Source of the DNA: Rhizobium terrae
Lineage (GTDB): Bacteria; Pseudomonadota; Alphaproteobacteria; Rhizobiales; Rhizobiaceae
Assembly: GCF_003425685.1 (NCBI RefSeq)
Contig: NZ_QJKM01000010.1
Coordinates: forward strand, 215,645 to 279,644
Reading direction: 5' to 3'
Length of the DNA stretch: 64,000 bases
The notes below the pieces were generated by a model. The model searched no databases. It had not been told where the DNA came from and saw only the letters and a list, made by a program, of their open reading frames with translations. Below are positions 63,876 to 64,000 of the stretch, one piece after another. The stretch's first letter is position 1. Each line of letters begins with the position of its first letter. Made by a program: the position numbers and the translations under genes.

Positions 63876-64000
63876 TGCGGATTCCGACGTGAAGCCGGCC
63901 GCCATTCCGATCAAAGACCGGCCACCATTCCGATTTGAAGCCGGCCACCGTTCCGATCAAAGACCGGCCAGTTTTCGGCACTGAACATTACCTCCTGGGT
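63876..64000. mobile_element. End of an insertion sequence (IS21-like ends) inside the array
   Basis: Immediately after the first 15 bases of a repeat the sequence changes to TGCGGATTCCGACGTG. It is followed by four imperfect copies of CCGGCC(A/G)CC(A/G)TTCCGAT alternating with CAAAGA and TTGAA linkers. Multiple short end repeats and a terminal TG fit IS21-family elements; the transposase genes would lie beyond the window. Confidence 0.6.

Noticed and set aside
56122..63981. Many long open frames on both strands across the CRISPR array (for example 57404-58975 plus, 523 codons)
   Set aside because: The repeat has no stop codon in most frames, so reading frames stay open by chance. The translations are just repeat-encoded blocks such as RLPRGGVGRN or STHASAREAT with random spacers between.

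Overview
The window looks like chromosomal DNA of a GC-rich alphaproteobacterium of the order Rhizobiales, most likely Rhizobiaceae (Rhizobium-like). The evidence is a nuo operon with the rhizobial arrangement (nuoA-M on the minus strand, extra small genes around nuoE/F, helix-hairpin-helix tails), tandem tRNA-Asp genes, Ti-plasmid-like traC/traD/relaxase pieces and C-P lyase relics. Genus assignment is inference.

Layout. (1) 1-13848: respiratory complex I operon, read leftwards from nuoA to a nuoM cut by the window edge. (2) 14110-14663: two tRNA-Asp and one tRNA-Val. (3) 15075-19278: an AlaX-type editing protein, then a local family of four related effector-domain proteins, two of them GntR-type regulators with DNA-binding heads and two without. 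(4) 19337-24710: an oligopeptide-type ABC importer. (5) 24823-36445: an accessory cluster with a protein phosphatase, PduX-like GHMP kinase, nucleotidyltransferase, CDP-alcohol phosphotransferase, GNAT, MFS exporter, NPP-type phosphodiesterase, DeoR regulator, asparagine-synthetase-like ligase lacking the glutaminase cysteine, and peptidase T. This reads as a route to an unknown phosphorylated small molecule. (6) 36507-39859: a two-component system divergent from a MipA/OmpV outer-membrane protein, with a palindromic operator candidate between them. (7) 40196-41266: a decayed C-P lyase locus (phnJ tail, then a phnK-phnL deletion fusion with a frameshift). (8) 41355-45871: a decaying mobile element (frameshifted serine recombinase, HicB-like/PIN pair, multiply broken relaxase, traC, traD), followed by an IS701-family element with a CTAG target duplication. 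(9) 47995-63875: a complete type I-C CRISPR-Cas locus, cas3-cas5-cas8c-cas7-cas4-cas1-cas2, with an array of 116 full 32-nt repeats and one truncated repeat where another insertion sequence has cut in.

The most interesting object lies in the unusual 314-bp gap between cas3 and cas5 (50254-50567). On the minus strand there is a degenerate CRISPR repeat followed by a 34-nt pseudo-spacer and a hairpin. Its seed matches a site about 190 bp upstream, on the same strand. That site has a TTC flank (the I-C PAM), and the first mismatches fall at spacer positions 6 and 12, the bases a Cascade guide flips out. Between guide and target is a 26-codon ORF with a good Shine-Dalgarno and four consecutive arginine codons after the start. 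The target touches this ORF's putative promoter and also covers the region upstream of cas5. Together this has the anatomy of a CreTA (CRISPR-guarding toxin-antitoxin RNA) module and/or a CreR-like autoregulatory guide.
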